Assembly (NCBI RefSeq): GCF_000235365.1
Contig: NC_016453.1
Location: 310,001 to 374,000, forward strand
DNA: 64,000 bases
Reading direction: 5' to 3'
From: Eremothecium cymbalariae DBVPG#7215
Taxonomy: Eukaryota > Ascomycota > Saccharomycetes > Saccharomycetales > Saccharomycetaceae
Shown piece after piece: positions 10,401 to 19,503 of this stretch (position 1 is its first letter; the number at the start of each line of letters is the position of its first letter). The position numbers and the translations under genes were made by a program. Under the pieces are notes generated by a model. The model was not told the origin of the DNA. It saw only the letters and a list, made by a program, of their open reading frames with translations, and ran no database searches.

Positions 10401-12170
10401 ATGCACAACAGAGTCGGCGTCTAACCTTGAATTTAAATACCCCAACGCAATATCAGTATGCACACTTTGTTCTGTCATTCCCATCATCTGCACTCCATAT
10501 ATCTTGCATCTTGGTTGCCAGTCTCTTAACGATCTTGCAGAATCGTTCCAAAATGATATGCTTAACCAAGTTGGTGCACAATAATGCAGCTTACCCTGGT
10601 AATCTATATATCGAAAAAGCGGAACAATATGCAAGGGTGCTCGAGAAAGACATATTAAATCTGCTGTAACTTCCAGAGAGAGTAGCTTTTTACAGGTTAT
10701 CTTTAACAAATCGTAATCAACATCATAAAGACCAGATCCAGGACTAACCAGAATTATATGAGTTGTTGTGTGCCTCAGGTCAGGTTGTTTAAACGGATCG
10801 GCAAGCAAAGTTGTGGCAAAATTAATAGTCTCTAAAATATTTGATTTAATAACAGGAGTAAAACCACCTCTAATCACACTTCTCCCATCATCAGTCTGAC
10901 CATTTCTCAAATCACTCGTAATTCTCATAAATTCTTTTCTTAGAGTCTTCATGATTTCACTCCAATAAAGAATATTAACCTGGTCAACCACAATACGAAA
11001 ATAATCCCTAGTGTTTTTCAACCGAACACCTGGTGGGAGATTCCTATATGACTCTCCACTTTCATGAATAGATGCGCAAAATACAATGGTAATAGTATGA
11101 TGTGTACCAATATCTTTCCATTTCTTGAATATCTTAGGAAATAAGGAATTAACAACCTTATGAAATGTTTTTTCGCCATTTTGTTCAAAGTGCCACATCT
11201 CCTCAGTGATCTGAATTAAAAAGATCAACCTTGCAGATTCAGACCTAAAAATCACCTTAGTATTATTACCAATATAACCTGAAATAACCTTTTTACCATT
11301 GCGATAGACTCCTTTTGCTATCAATCTAATTGAATTGATATATGTGATCCTTTGCCCTAAAAACACGCATGAATCAGTTAATTTTGATAATAAACACCAC
11401 ATATCCCCTCTATTCACATAACAGTCTTTGACATGTAGCTCTACCAAGTCCGCTTGGTGATCTTTCGATTTCAGCTTAACCCACACAGCAGACCTCGACG
11501 GAAGGTCAAGTAATTGTTGAAGCTGGCCAGTCAGAACAGATATATTTGCATTTGGAAGTCTCCGACGTGTCTCGGGATCAAAGTTTTGAACTTTAAAATA
11601 AAGTTTCTTATCCCTTGATGACGGGGAATGATGATATGTGCGCAACTCTGCTAAATCCCCTTCTTTCGCCCCAGGAAATTGGTTTAAATCAACTAAGACA
11701 CAGCAATCATCTGATTTTGATGAATTATGAAACCCAAGTTCTAATTGATATGATCTATTCCGGCTTTCATTAAACAGTTCTCCTGAGATCGGAGTTCTCA
11801 ATGCATTTTCTAATTCTTCTTGATCCACCCGTCTCCTCACCTTCAAACCACTGGTATCCATTTGGAGTCTTGCTCCAAACGCTCTTTTCATTCCATCACC
11901 AATTGTCAGCGTATTATTCTCTATTATCAGATTTTTAACTTGTTTAGTTGTTGAGGACTCAGTCATGGGTGTTGGTTCGCTATTATTTGTATCAGATGCT
12001 ATACTCTTACTATTAAAACTTCCAAGCGTTATGCTCCCAGATCGTAAATTAGAGAACTGGGGAGCATTAGATTGCATTGGAGTATGTATGGGAACTCTTT
12101 TTATACTGAATGTCTTTGCTGGAATGGCTGTTACTATCAGCGCACTCTCTAAGTAGTTTGTTTGTTCCAT
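7443..12170 (-). CDS. IML1: IML1, catalytic subunit of the SEACIT/GATOR1-like TORC1 inhibitor
   Basis: This predicts 1575 residues against about 1584 in S. cerevisiae. The ATG at 12170 (MEQTNYLES) is chosen over a GTG one codon upstream. Conserved blocks run the whole length: LDLPSRSAVWVKLK near residue 220, FRSESARLIFLIQIT near 310, ISPGSGLYDVDYDLL-like sequence, KYSKWRSFTTPAELP near 885, a DEP domain near 1180-1255 (HWHFKNHKN-type core, NWLIENFSDIDTRDEA) and a C-terminal HYDRVHNPEHCFHIRLEW domain. With Npr2 and Npr3 it acts at the vacuole as a GAP toward Gtr1 and restrains TORC1 during amino-acid limitation. The middle third is low-complexity and Ser/Asn-rich. Confidence 0.96.
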   Translation of the reverse strand: MEQTNYLESALIVTAIPAKTFSIKRVPIHTPMQSNAPQFSNLRSGSITLGSFNSKSIASDTNNSEPTPMTESSTTKQVKNLIIENNTLTIGDGMKRAFGARLQMDTSGLKVRRRVDQEELENALRTPISGELFNESRNRSYQLELGFHNSSKSDDCCVLVDLNQFPGAKEGDLAELRTYHHSPSSRDKKLYFKVQNFDPETRRRLPNANISVLTGQLQQLLDLPSRSAVWVKLKSKDHQADLVELHVKDCYVNRGDMWCLLSKLTDSCVFLGQRITYINSIRLIAKGVYRNGKKVISGYIGNNTKVIFRSESARLIFLIQITEEMWHFEQNGEKTFHKVVNSLFPKIFKKWKDIGTHHTITIVFCASIHESGESYRNLPPGVRLKNTRDYFRIVVDQVNILYWSEIMKTLRKEFMRITSDLRNGQTDDGRSVIRGGFTPVIKSNILETINFATTLLADPFKQPDLRHTTTHIILVSPGSGLYDVDYDLLKITCKKLLSLEVTADLICLSRAPLHIVPLFRYIDYQGKLHYCAPTWLSISFWNDSARSLRDWQPRCKIYGVQMMGMTEQSVHTDIALGYLNSRLDADSVVHFMDQYDKKVFDVSNYYPTYNTVQSPEFIEENSIEEAATHSRLTNEVQSILWKPPRTSIPLVEPPNTQSVVVSLQQPGNITNFSDDELTDTSSSTSSPDAIESLALASLKNMAYSAQGLTKRIVSRLIRDIKTRKGRNSLTSNSEQQLRRSAYNILSNTKNFDPQSPNSNHFYVSKHNFRPFDSDRRSSPPLENVSIQDSITIGSPNNSFVFDKKPIATDESSKKDMKLERYIKEKSLTDTLIHIENPSNPVSSEVANMLIPERWKDVYPRYVAKKYSKWRSFTTPAELPITMTQFPSISDFESNFIFRNHSVSLNIDREVFGQSTFDLLRDMIYTRLLAGFQICTSEVIKNVESMKNNDRNVPEIAKSLSKDNYMNALYYMILDNEIHRISCGYNGTIDVQRFLRRTETKIIDSIAKYNPLVKTRYETSYRESPIDPLRTTRSSLRWNQLDQVLAGYDDPMLDSKKIKFRSKFVILPADIPPNTISSTINGKKETLSGEEIRLEGLRKLISSISKSRLNGNWDTDSVVSRKEELLPEVHFYTGSLFEFLEEQSDTLRHLGNSTKRSILEEGKLCKDIELSKLAQELQFGDRPLKLINRKWHFKNHKNCFIGLEFVNWLIENFSDIDTRDEAVAYGQQLMGDGLFHHVESRHGFLDGHYFYQIYPQYAGVSLEKKSSNEVSTSTDSQQATRRMSISTTSSKHASNTPIPLVTKAPEASLLGKSVEDNNSTRTLLISTAIDINLDLSGNSDKLETCTVHYDRVHNPEHCFHIRLEWLTATPKLIDDLINNWSRLCERYGLRLVEVPWNELCTLPSFNPSHSFVETSLAINPWKDPEFKDEELFAYQKYFYHVSLLEHFGFLLDNRASKILQKDELPYNVVYSWGKPTFKYAQFIHNTGACMAEIRENGDLFLAPNNAYISRINIGSVVGNLHAPPKFALNSGSVMLTFKQTCDDYTKLRHVFLSAKEKWLEHKDSIKEPEVLGKQSE

Positions 12171-12317
12171 CACACATTTATTATTAGAGGCTGTACTATA
12201 AAGTTATCACGTGTACACTACTTATAATACCCTTAACGAGATTGTTAAATATCGGCGTTACCATTACTATTTTTAATATACAGTTCAGTAGAAGGAAGTT
12301 TATAGATGCAGATCAAA

Positions 12318-13108
12318 TCACTTATCTTCTTTCTGCTGCTCTTCAGGATTTCCTTTACTGTCCTCCTCTTGCCTTAATCTCTCGCGCCTTAATCTTTCCT
12401 GTCTCGCCTGTTCCTCCTCCATCGAAAGACGTAAAGCCATGGCTAATTCTGGATCCATCGTGGGATCTACTGCAAAATCCATGTAGTCATCGCCCTGAAA
12501 GGTGCCCATATGTGGTGCAGCAGCTCCGGGCTGTAACACAATAGGAGACCCCGCAATGTGCTCATACAACAATCTCGATCCTGGAGACACTGTCAACAGG
12601 TGACTAGTTTCATCCTCCGTATTGTTGACGGCAGCAATGAACTCTTCCAGAATAGCACTGTTTGCTGCTTCCTCTCCAAAGTTTACAATGTCCACAGCTA
12701 TGTTATTTTTTTTAATTTCTTCGCCAATTTTACTAAATCATCTCTCTCATCAGTTATCGGACTACAGATAAAAACTACAATTCTCTGACGTTGAACCTTA
12801 TTCTGTCTATGTTTCAATGTCAATGCGGCAATCTGAATAGCCGTGCTCAAATGAACTGTCCCCTCAACTGCAGTGTCATGCAAACCAGCAAGAATCTTAC
12901 CAAACTCAGGTGTAAATGTGGATAGAACCTTAGGACTAGTCCCTGCCGCAGAAATTAATCCGACAGTGTTCTCAGGATTACTATTCCTCTTTGACTGAAA
13001 GATGAACTCTACAGCGTCTATTTGAGCTTCAAACCTTGTCTTCGGGAAATCACCGTTACGTGAGTATTCTGAATTGTCAACAATCAGTACAGTAGCTTCT
13101 AAAACCAT
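12318..13108 (-). CDS. RPN10: RPN10, 19S proteasome ubiquitin receptor, frame broken by 1 nt
   Basis: The first segment, from the ATG at 13108, encodes the von Willebrand A domain (MVLEATVLIVDNSEYSRNGD) and stops at 12698 after LAKKLKKIT. The rest (VDIVNFGEEAAN onward) continues in another frame to 12318 and includes the ubiquitin-interacting motif DPELAMALRLSMEEE. The frames meet at a run of eight A on the coding strand (12706-12713). Nine A would give one frame of 263 residues, close to S. cerevisiae Rpn10 (268). Both halves are well conserved, so recent damage, homopolymer undercalling or -1 slippage on A AAA AAA are the options. Rpn10 captures polyubiquitinated substrates at the proteasome lid-base interface. 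A PACE site lies 62 bp upstream. Confidence 0.93.
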
Positions 13109-13170
13109 CCCTCAATAACTTTCTATATGCAACACCTCTATAATGCCGTGATCGTTTATGGGATGCTTTA

Positions 13171-13179
13171 GGTGGCAAA
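13171..13179 (+). promoter_or_regulatory. PACE element (Rpn4 site, GGTGGCAAA)
   Basis: A perfect GGTGGCAAA lies between the divergent RPN10 and NBL1 genes, 62 bp before the RPN10 ATG. This is the known Rpn4-binding proteasome-associated control element, and it fits the identity of RPN10 independently of the protein match. Confidence 0.85.
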
Positions 13180-13343
13180 TGTTTGGTATGTTTTATTAAC
13201 TTTAAACGTCTGTGTTTTTACGATCTTCACTAACTCCGGGTAACACCGAATTTACAGCATAAAGCAAATTAGTTGATGTTTCACGAGAGATCACCACAGA
13301 CAACATCAAGTAATATTAGAACAAAAAAGAATTGTAGGATTTG

Positions 13344-13687
13344 ATGGTGGAGTCTCTCAGTGCAGAGCAGAAGGATGTTATCAGGCAGCGGCTTGTTGAA
13401 AGGCAGCGGACAAAACGTATGTGTTTTATTGTTCAGAGGGTGGAAAGTTGGTGTTGTTGTTACCTGCTGTTACTAACAAAGGTTACTTATTCCTAATAGT
13501 CAATGCAACCATTACAAAGATAGAAGCTTTGAAAGAGGTTCACATTCTTAATATCAGTCGACTATGCGATGAACTAAAACAAGGTATAGATGAGTCAGCT
13601 ACTATACGAGAAGTTCTTGAAGCAGAACGTCTGGGTGAAGAGAAGGGTCGAGCCGCCGAATCACGAGATCCAGTTCGTAGTAGATGA
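13344..13687 (+). CDS. NBL1: NBL1-like, borealin-type subunit of the chromosomal passenger complex (one intron)
   Basis: Exons 13344-13416 and 13500-13687 give 86 residues, starting MVESLSAEQKDVIRQRLVER and then highly charged and helical (ALKEVHILNISRLCDELKQ). I recognise it mainly by context: in S. cerevisiae NBL1 (YHR199C-A) is a very short intron-containing gene divergent from RPN10, and both properties hold here. Nbl1 bridges Bir1 and Sli15 in the Aurora-B (Ipl1) complex that corrects kinetochore attachment. The size (73 residues in S. cerevisiae) and coiled-coil character fit. Sequence identity to Nbl1 was not verified. The PACE site is shared with RPN10 by position only. Confidence 0.75.
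13417..13499 (+). other. Spliceosomal intron in NBL1
   Basis: The 83-nt intron has a GTATGT donor at 13417, a perfect TACTAAC branch site at 13471-13477 and an acceptor TAG ending at 13499. Splicing joins the only sensible ATG exon to an open frame that otherwise lacks an ATG start. Confidence 0.92.
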
Positions 13688-14020
13688 TGTATCACGTGAT
13701 TTGATTGTATTCTGGCTTCATGAAATCCTGCTTCTCTTGCACAACTGTGGTTGGTTGGTGGGGGATGACTAAAAGTTTGATCCTGAAGTAATATATTGGA
13801 AGCCACAATTGTGTGTTACGGATAAGAGATATAAATTCTCAATGATAATTTGTTGACAACTTTGATAGCAATGTTAAATGTTGCCACTGGATGAAACATT
13901 CGCTTCAAATTTAGATCCTATATCTACTGGGTAGTTCTATTCAAATTAGTCGTTTGTCTTCTTTCAATTGAGTAAAGTTATCCGCTAAAAAAGTCATATA
14001 TTTTGTGTGACAGCTGAAAG
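13688..14020 (+). promoter_or_regulatory. MET5 promoter with Cbf1 and Met31/32-type sites
   Basis: In the 333 bp between NBL1 and MET5 there is a perfect TCACGTGA at 13692-13699, five bases after the NBL1 stop. AACTGTGG, a match to the Met31/Met32 core, lies at 13743-13750. The two sites are 43 bp apart and roughly 270-330 bp before the ATG. This pair is the classic architecture of Met4-dependent sulfur assimilation promoters. Function is inferred from motifs. Confidence 0.65.
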
Positions 14021-17000
14021 ATGGGCTTCGGTATAGACCAGGTATTGGGCACATCTGTTGAAAACCTTGAAGGTACTAATATTTACTATACTACGTCTTT
14101 GAAAGGGGAATGTTCTACGGTAATTTCATATCTACGTTCAAGAGGAATAGAGGTTTCAGGTTTGTTGAATAACAATGACCCCTTTGCTACTATAGTTGAT
14201 TCTCTTGATCCAACTTCACGGACTGCAGTATTTACAGATGACAGTGTTATAATGTATGCCCTTCCACATTTATACAATTTAGAAGGCTTTGCAGTTTTGA
14301 TACATGTCGATTTGAGATATCAGGAATATTCTTTGTTACCCGCTTTAAGGGATCTGCGGTATCCGTTATTGATATCTAATGATCTCGGTAGAGTTGTAAA
14401 AGCTGTGGATGAAGCTGTTGAGATTGCATTTACTTTGAATCAGCCAGTGTTCCACTTTTATAACTCCAAAGCTATTGGCCAAGATACTATTGAAAATTAT
14501 GAACCTGTATACCGTGCATTGAATTTTGAGGAATCAAGTAGGAATATTGCAGATATTCTACGGCCCTCTTTGGATGTTTTGTATGGACCTAACCCTGATA
14601 CCTTGATACTTAATTTGTCGCCTTATGGTAAGCAATTTGCTGATAATTTGACAGATGAAATAGCACTATACGACATTACTGTATACAAGCCATTTGATAT
14701 TACTAGCTTACTGAGTAACTTGCCGCCATCTGTCACTAATATATCTGTTGTGCAAGGAAGCAGTAATGCCTCGACCAACAAGGGCATGGAACCTATTCTT
14801 TTGGATGTTGTTGCTGACTTTAATGTTTTACTTGAAAAAAACATTTGTAATGTGGTGACTGTCAATGTAGGCACATTGACAGATATTTCTGCTGCGTTAT
14901 CAGAAATTACAAGCAATGCTAAATCAGAACAACCCAATCAATCTTTATTTATTTCCGAAAATGAGCAGTTCAAAGAAACTTTGGACTTGAAGGACTCCAT
15001 CAACAAAGCAATCTCTTTAGAGAAGGCTTATATTGATGTATTGGAGCAGCTTTTTACCTCTAACTTAAGTATTTTGAACCAGTTCAAAGAATCAAAGTCG
15101 CGGCCCTTGAATCCGGAGTATGCTTTTGGTGGATTTTTGAGAGAGCAATGGGAACGTGAACAATTGCTCTCTACTATCAGTGCTCGCTTAGATACTTCTT
15201 TATTTGACTATGATAGTAGTAGGCTTGTAGAGCTGCTATCAAAATGGATCTCCTATAACAAAATTAGTCTCGACGAGTCAAAACTCTCGGAAGCAAATGC
15301 AGTTGCAAGTGAACTCTTTGATTTATTACAGAAGAATTCAGGGAGTTTTAGTGCTAAAGAAATCCTTGATGTGGCACCAACTGAAGATCTTTTCTTGTTT
15401 CATGTTAACTGGTTAATAGGCTCTGATGCATGGGCATACGATTTGGGTAACTCAGGGGTACATCATGCATTAGCATCACAGAAAAATGTCAATATTCTGT
15501 TGGTTGATTCAGAGCCTTCTGAAAAGGTGGCCAAATCTACCCGTAGAAAAAAGGATGTGGGATTATATGCGATGAATTTTGGTAACGTTTATGTGGCTTC
15601 AGTTGCTGTGTACTCTTCTTATACTCAGCTATTGACTGCTTTTCTGGAGGCAGCAAAATATAATGGGCCATCGATAGTTTTAGCCTATCTGCCCTACAGT
15701 TCAGAGGATGACACACCGTTGGAAGTTTTAAAGGAGACTAAGAAGGCAGTAGAAACTGGTTATTGGCCCCTTTATAGATATAATCCAAGTGAACAAAATG
15801 ATGAGGACGTCTTTAAGCTGGACTCATCCATTATTAGGAGACAGCTTCAACAATTCTTGGATCGTGAAAATAGGTTTACTATGCTTTGTAAAAAAATACC
15901 AGAACTTGCTGGGAATTTAGAGAAATCGGCAAGTGAGTTGATTACCATAAAGCAAAAGCGCAGAGCTAAGGAAGCTTATGGTCAGTTATTGGAAGGTCTA
16001 TCAGGTCCTCCTTTGAATATTTATTATGCTTCAGATGGTGGCAATGCTGCAGGTTTAGCTAAACTCTTAGGTGCCAGAGCATCCGCTAGAGGCTTGAAAT
16101 CGACTGTGTTATCTATGGAGAATGTTGTTTTAGATGAGTTGCCCGGAGAAACTAACGTTATCTTTATTGTTTCTACAACAGGCCAAGGTGAATTTCCTCA
16201 GGACGGAAAATCTTTCTGGGAAGGATTGAAATCTTCTATTGACTTAGATTTGGCATCTGTGAATTATGCAGTATTTGGTTTGGGTGACTCACACTATTGG
16301 CCTCGTAAAGAAGATGAACGATATTACAATAAACCTTCGAAAGATCTATTTGCAAAGCTTCATTCTCTTTCAGCAAAGTCTATTATTCCTTTGGGTCTAG
16401 GTGATGATCAAGATGAAGATGGTTACCGGACACAATATAAGGAGTGGGAAGCAAAACTTTGGGAAGCTTTTGGTATATCCAATGCTGCTGTTGGAGAGGA
16501 TCCCCAACCTCTCACGAACGAAGATATGAAGCTCGCTTCCAATTACTTGAGAGGGACAATAGCAGAATCGCTGATTGATACTTCAACTGGAGCTGTCTCA
16601 GCCAGCGATCAGCAATTGACAAAATTCCATGGTATCTATTTACAAGATGAGCGTGATATTAGGGATGTAAGAAAGATGCAAGGCTTAGAGCCATACTACA
16701 TATTCATGGTTAGAACCAGATTAGCTGGTGGTGTCGCAAACCCGGACCAATATTTAATTTTGGATCGTATGGCGGATACAACAGGGAATGGTACTATTAA
16801 GATCACTACCAGAGCCACATTTCAATTACATGGAATTCTAAAAAAGGATTTGAAGCACACAATAAGATCACTTAATTCGACTTTGATGGATACTTTAGGT
16901 GCCTGTGGTGATTTGAACAGAAACGTCATGATTTCTGCACTCCCTCATAATGCAAAGCTTCATAAAAGTGTTTCCAATATTGCAGCTTTGATATCTGACC

Positions 17001-18292
17001 GTTTATTACCTCAAACGACAGCATATCATGAAATTTGGCTGGAGGGTCCTGATGACAGAGATGGAGATTCATCATGGTCGTCAATTTGGAACACGGCTAC
17101 TTCAGGTCCAAAGAAAAAGATTTTGGTTGGCGGTAATGCTTTACAAGACGTAGAACCTATTTATGGGCCTACTTACTTGCCAAGAAAATTTAAAATCAAC
17201 ATTGCAACGCCGCCGTATAATGATGTTGATGTTTGGTCATGTGATCTTGGTATGATTGCAATTTCCGGCGAAAACTCTGAAGTAGAAGGTTTTAATCTCT
17301 ATGTTGGTGGAGGAATGGGAACCACGCACAATAATAAAAAGACCTATCCAAGAATCGGATCTTCTTTTGGTTTTGTTCCCGTGGATGAAGTTTATAACGT
17401 TATTGAGAAGATCGTCCTACTTCAAAGAGACCATGGCGACCGAAAGAACAGAAAACATGCAAGGTTAAAGTACACAATCGATGATATGGGTGTGGATGTC
17501 TTCAAAGGAAGAGTTGAGGAATTATGCGGGATAAAGTTTGCCCCAGAGCGGCCATATACCATTGAATCGAACATTGATTATTTTGGTTGGGTAAAAGATG
17601 AAACAGGATTGAACCACTTTACTGCATTCATAGAGAACGGTAGGATTGAAGATAGCCCATCGTTCCCACACAAAACAGGTTTACGGAAGATTGCAGAATA
17701 CATGAAGGAAACGAATTCTGGAGAGTTTAGGTTGACAGGCAACCAGCATATCGTTATTTCTTCAATTAAGGATCAGCATCTGGACGACATTAAAGCATTT
17801 TTAAAAAGATATAAATTGGACAATTATGATTTTAGTGGACTAAGGCTAGCGTCTTCAGCGTGTGTAGCACTTCCAACGTGTGGCTTAGCTATGGCTGAAT
17901 CTGAACGTTACTTACCCTTATTGATTACTAAACTTGAGGAAGCTTTAGAAGGATACGGCTTGCGTCATGATTCGATTGTCATGAGGATGTCTGGTTGTCC
18001 GAATGGGTGCTCCAGGCCCTGGCTGGCTGAAGTCGCATGTGTTGGCAAAGCAATGGGTACTTACAATCTCTTGCTTGGTGGTGGTTATTATGGCCAGAGG
18101 ATAAACAAACTCTACCGCTCATCCTTGAAGGAAGACGAGATTATAGGTACACTGAAGCCCTTATTTAAAAGGTGGTCTTTGGAGAGGGAAGAAGGCGAAC
18201 ACTTTGGCGACTTTGTGATTAGAGTTGGTATAATCAAGCCAACTTTAGAGGGGAAGTATTTCCACGATGATCTTCCCGAAGGTGCTCTCTAA
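14021..18292 (+). CDS. MET5: MET5 (ECM17), sulfite reductase beta subunit
   Basis: This predicts 1423 residues against about 1442 in S. cerevisiae. Order of parts: an N-terminal pyruvate:ferredoxin-oxidoreductase-like region (to about 630), a flavodoxin-like domain near 664-815 (IYYASDGGNAAGLAK, STTGQGEFPQDGKSFW, VFGLGDS), then the sulfite/nitrite reductase repeats. Siroheme/4Fe-4S ligands are visible as CVALPTC near 1280 and CPNGC near 1326. With Met10 it forms cytosolic sulfite reductase, reducing sulfite to sulfide with NADPH electrons for methionine and cysteine synthesis. The frame is intact, and the upstream Cbf1 and Met31/32 motifs agree with sulfur control. Confidence 0.98.
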   Translation: MGFGIDQVLGTSVENLEGTNIYYTTSLKGECSTVISYLRSRGIEVSGLLNNNDPFATIVDSLDPTSRTAVFTDDSVIMYALPHLYNLEGFAVLIHVDLRYQEYSLLPALRDLRYPLLISNDLGRVVKAVDEAVEIAFTLNQPVFHFYNSKAIGQDTIENYEPVYRALNFEESSRNIADILRPSLDVLYGPNPDTLILNLSPYGKQFADNLTDEIALYDITVYKPFDITSLLSNLPPSVTNISVVQGSSNASTNKGMEPILLDVVADFNVLLEKNICNVVTVNVGTLTDISAALSEITSNAKSEQPNQSLFISENEQFKETLDLKDSINKAISLEKAYIDVLEQLFTSNLSILNQFKESKSRPLNPEYAFGGFLREQWEREQLLSTISARLDTSLFDYDSSRLVELLSKWISYNKISLDESKLSEANAVASELFDLLQKNSGSFSAKEILDVAPTEDLFLFHVNWLIGSDAWAYDLGNSGVHHALASQKNVNILLVDSEPSEKVAKSTRRKKDVGLYAMNFGNVYVASVAVYSSYTQLLTAFLEAAKYNGPSIVLAYLPYSSEDDTPLEVLKETKKAVETGYWPLYRYNPSEQNDEDVFKLDSSIIRRQLQQFLDRENRFTMLCKKIPELAGNLEKSASELITIKQKRRAKEAYGQLLEGLSGPPLNIYYASDGGNAAGLAKLLGARASARGLKSTVLSMENVVLDELPGETNVIFIVSTTGQGEFPQDGKSFWEGLKSSIDLDLASVNYAVFGLGDSHYWPRKEDERYYNKPSKDLFAKLHSLSAKSIIPLGLGDDQDEDGYRTQYKEWEAKLWEAFGISNAAVGEDPQPLTNEDMKLASNYLRGTIAESLIDTSTGAVSASDQQLTKFHGIYLQDERDIRDVRKMQGLEPYYIFMVRTRLAGGVANPDQYLILDRMADTTGNGTIKITTRATFQLHGILKKDLKHTIRSLNSTLMDTLGACGDLNRNVMISALPHNAKLHKSVSNIAALISDRLLPQTTAYHEIWLEGPDDRDGDSSWSSIWNTATSGPKKKILVGGNALQDVEPIYGPTYLPRKFKINIATPPYNDVDVWSCDLGMIAISGENSEVEGFNLYVGGGMGTTHNNKKTYPRIGSSFGFVPVDEVYNVIEKIVLLQRDHGDRKNRKHARLKYTIDDMGVDVFKGRVEELCGIKFAPERPYTIESNIDYFGWVKDETGLNHFTAFIENGRIEDSPSFPHKTGLRKIAEYMKETNSGEFRLTGNQHIVISSIKDQHLDDIKAFLKRYKLDNYDFSGLRLASSACVALPTCGLAMAESERYLPLLITKLEEALEGYGLRHDSIVMRMSGCPNGCSRPWLAEVACVGKAMGTYNLLLGGGYYGQRINKLYRSSLKEDEIIGTLKPLFKRWSLEREEGEHFGDFVIRVGIIKPTLEGKYFHDDLPEGAL

Positions 18293-18570
18293 TGCCCCTT
18301 TCACGGATATTTTTGGAACCTCACGCAGTTAATTATTTATTTATATAATTTCTATGTTTTATTTTACTCTATATTTATATGAATCTGTCTATTTTATTTT
18401 ATTTATTATCATCATGACCGTCTTATTTTTGATAGTTATAGTCAATGAACCTGTATTGTCCTCAGAAAGTCTTCAGAATTATAAAAAAATTACCTTATTT
18501 CAATTTAACAACTTTGCGTTTTCTGATTTATTTTAAATAAGAATAAAACATTAAACAAAGCAGCGATAAT

Positions 18571-19503
18571 ATGTCTTACAACTTTGGTAGAGCTAAATTT
18601 ACGGATTTCCTTAGGTTTGGAAGTAGATTAAAGGGTCATATCTTTCATAGTTATCCTTTTGAAGCTGGGAAAATTAGAAATAAGACAATTGTGTTAAGCT
18701 CATCTAATATCACTAATAGTGTTCTTTTAACAACATTTGCGTTGTCTCCGCTAATTTGGTATAATACCATAAATAATGATGCTCTTAATTCACCTGGGTT
18801 GGAAGATTCCATCAATGTATATTATTCCATTACACCATTTCCACTTAAATACGGTCCACCGGATAGACCTTTAAAAGCTACATATACAATTCTGGGCTAT
18901 GGTATAAGGTCGGTGACCTTCCTAAAGTTCAAGGTATATGCGTTAGGTATATACGCATGTACCGAAGACATAAATCTCATCCAAAAGGTATTTAATTCAG
19001 ACTTCCTCTCTGAGGTTACGGGAATTGAAAAGACTGCTTCGCTGAAAGAAATGGCAAAGAAAGCGTTATCCGATCCAGCGCAGTCTAGGGTTCTGATAAA
19101 TAAAGTTTTAAGCAATGGGATGAGATTGGTTGCCAAAATCAAACCAATCAGGGATACAGACTTGAACCATTTGAAGGATGGATTGGTTAAGTCGATTTCG
19201 AACCACCCTGACAGCAAAGATTTTCGAGCAGAACTAAAAAGAGGATTGCATCAGCTGAAGACAACTCTGAGGAAAAAACGAGGGAAAGTTCCTAAGGATG
19301 ATGAATTTATTATTGAGCTACAGGCAAATGGTAACTTGAACTTCTATCATTATATAAGAAAGAATGGTGTAACGGTTGAAATTGGTACTGTCACAGAACC
19401 GATAATAGGCAGACTGTTGTTTGGACAATACTTAAGTGGTCCCCGGCCTTTAAGTGAAGATACTAGGGAGTCTGTGGCTAATAAAATTGTTAATATGCTC
19501 TAA
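18571..19503 (+). CDS. Mitochondrial chalcone-isomerase-like protein, AIM18/AIM46 ancestor
   Basis: This predicts 310 residues. The basic N-terminus (MSYNFGRAKFTDFLRFGSR) could be a mitochondrial presequence. A hydrophobic segment lies near 45-60, and the core ILGYGIRSVTFLKFKVYALG (near 108-127) is typical of the fungal chalcone-isomerase-like family. AIM18 (YHR198C) and AIM46 (YHR199C) are tandem duplicates in S. cerevisiae beside NBL1 and RPN10. Here only one gene occupies that position. The molecular role is not settled in the family; altered mitochondrial inheritance is the deletion phenotype. I cannot tell which duplicate it is closer to, so no symbol is given. Confidence 0.85.
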   Translation: MSYNFGRAKFTDFLRFGSRLKGHIFHSYPFEAGKIRNKTIVLSSSNITNSVLLTTFALSPLIWYNTINNDALNSPGLEDSINVYYSITPFPLKYGPPDRPLKATYTILGYGIRSVTFLKFKVYALGIYACTEDINLIQKVFNSDFLSEVTGIEKTASLKEMAKKALSDPAQSRVLINKVLSNGMRLVAKIKPIRDTDLNHLKDGLVKSISNHPDSKDFRAELKRGLHQLKTTLRKKRGKVPKDDEFIIELQANGNLNFYHYIRKNGVTVEIGTVTEPIIGRLLFGQYLSGPRPLSEDTRESVANKIVNML

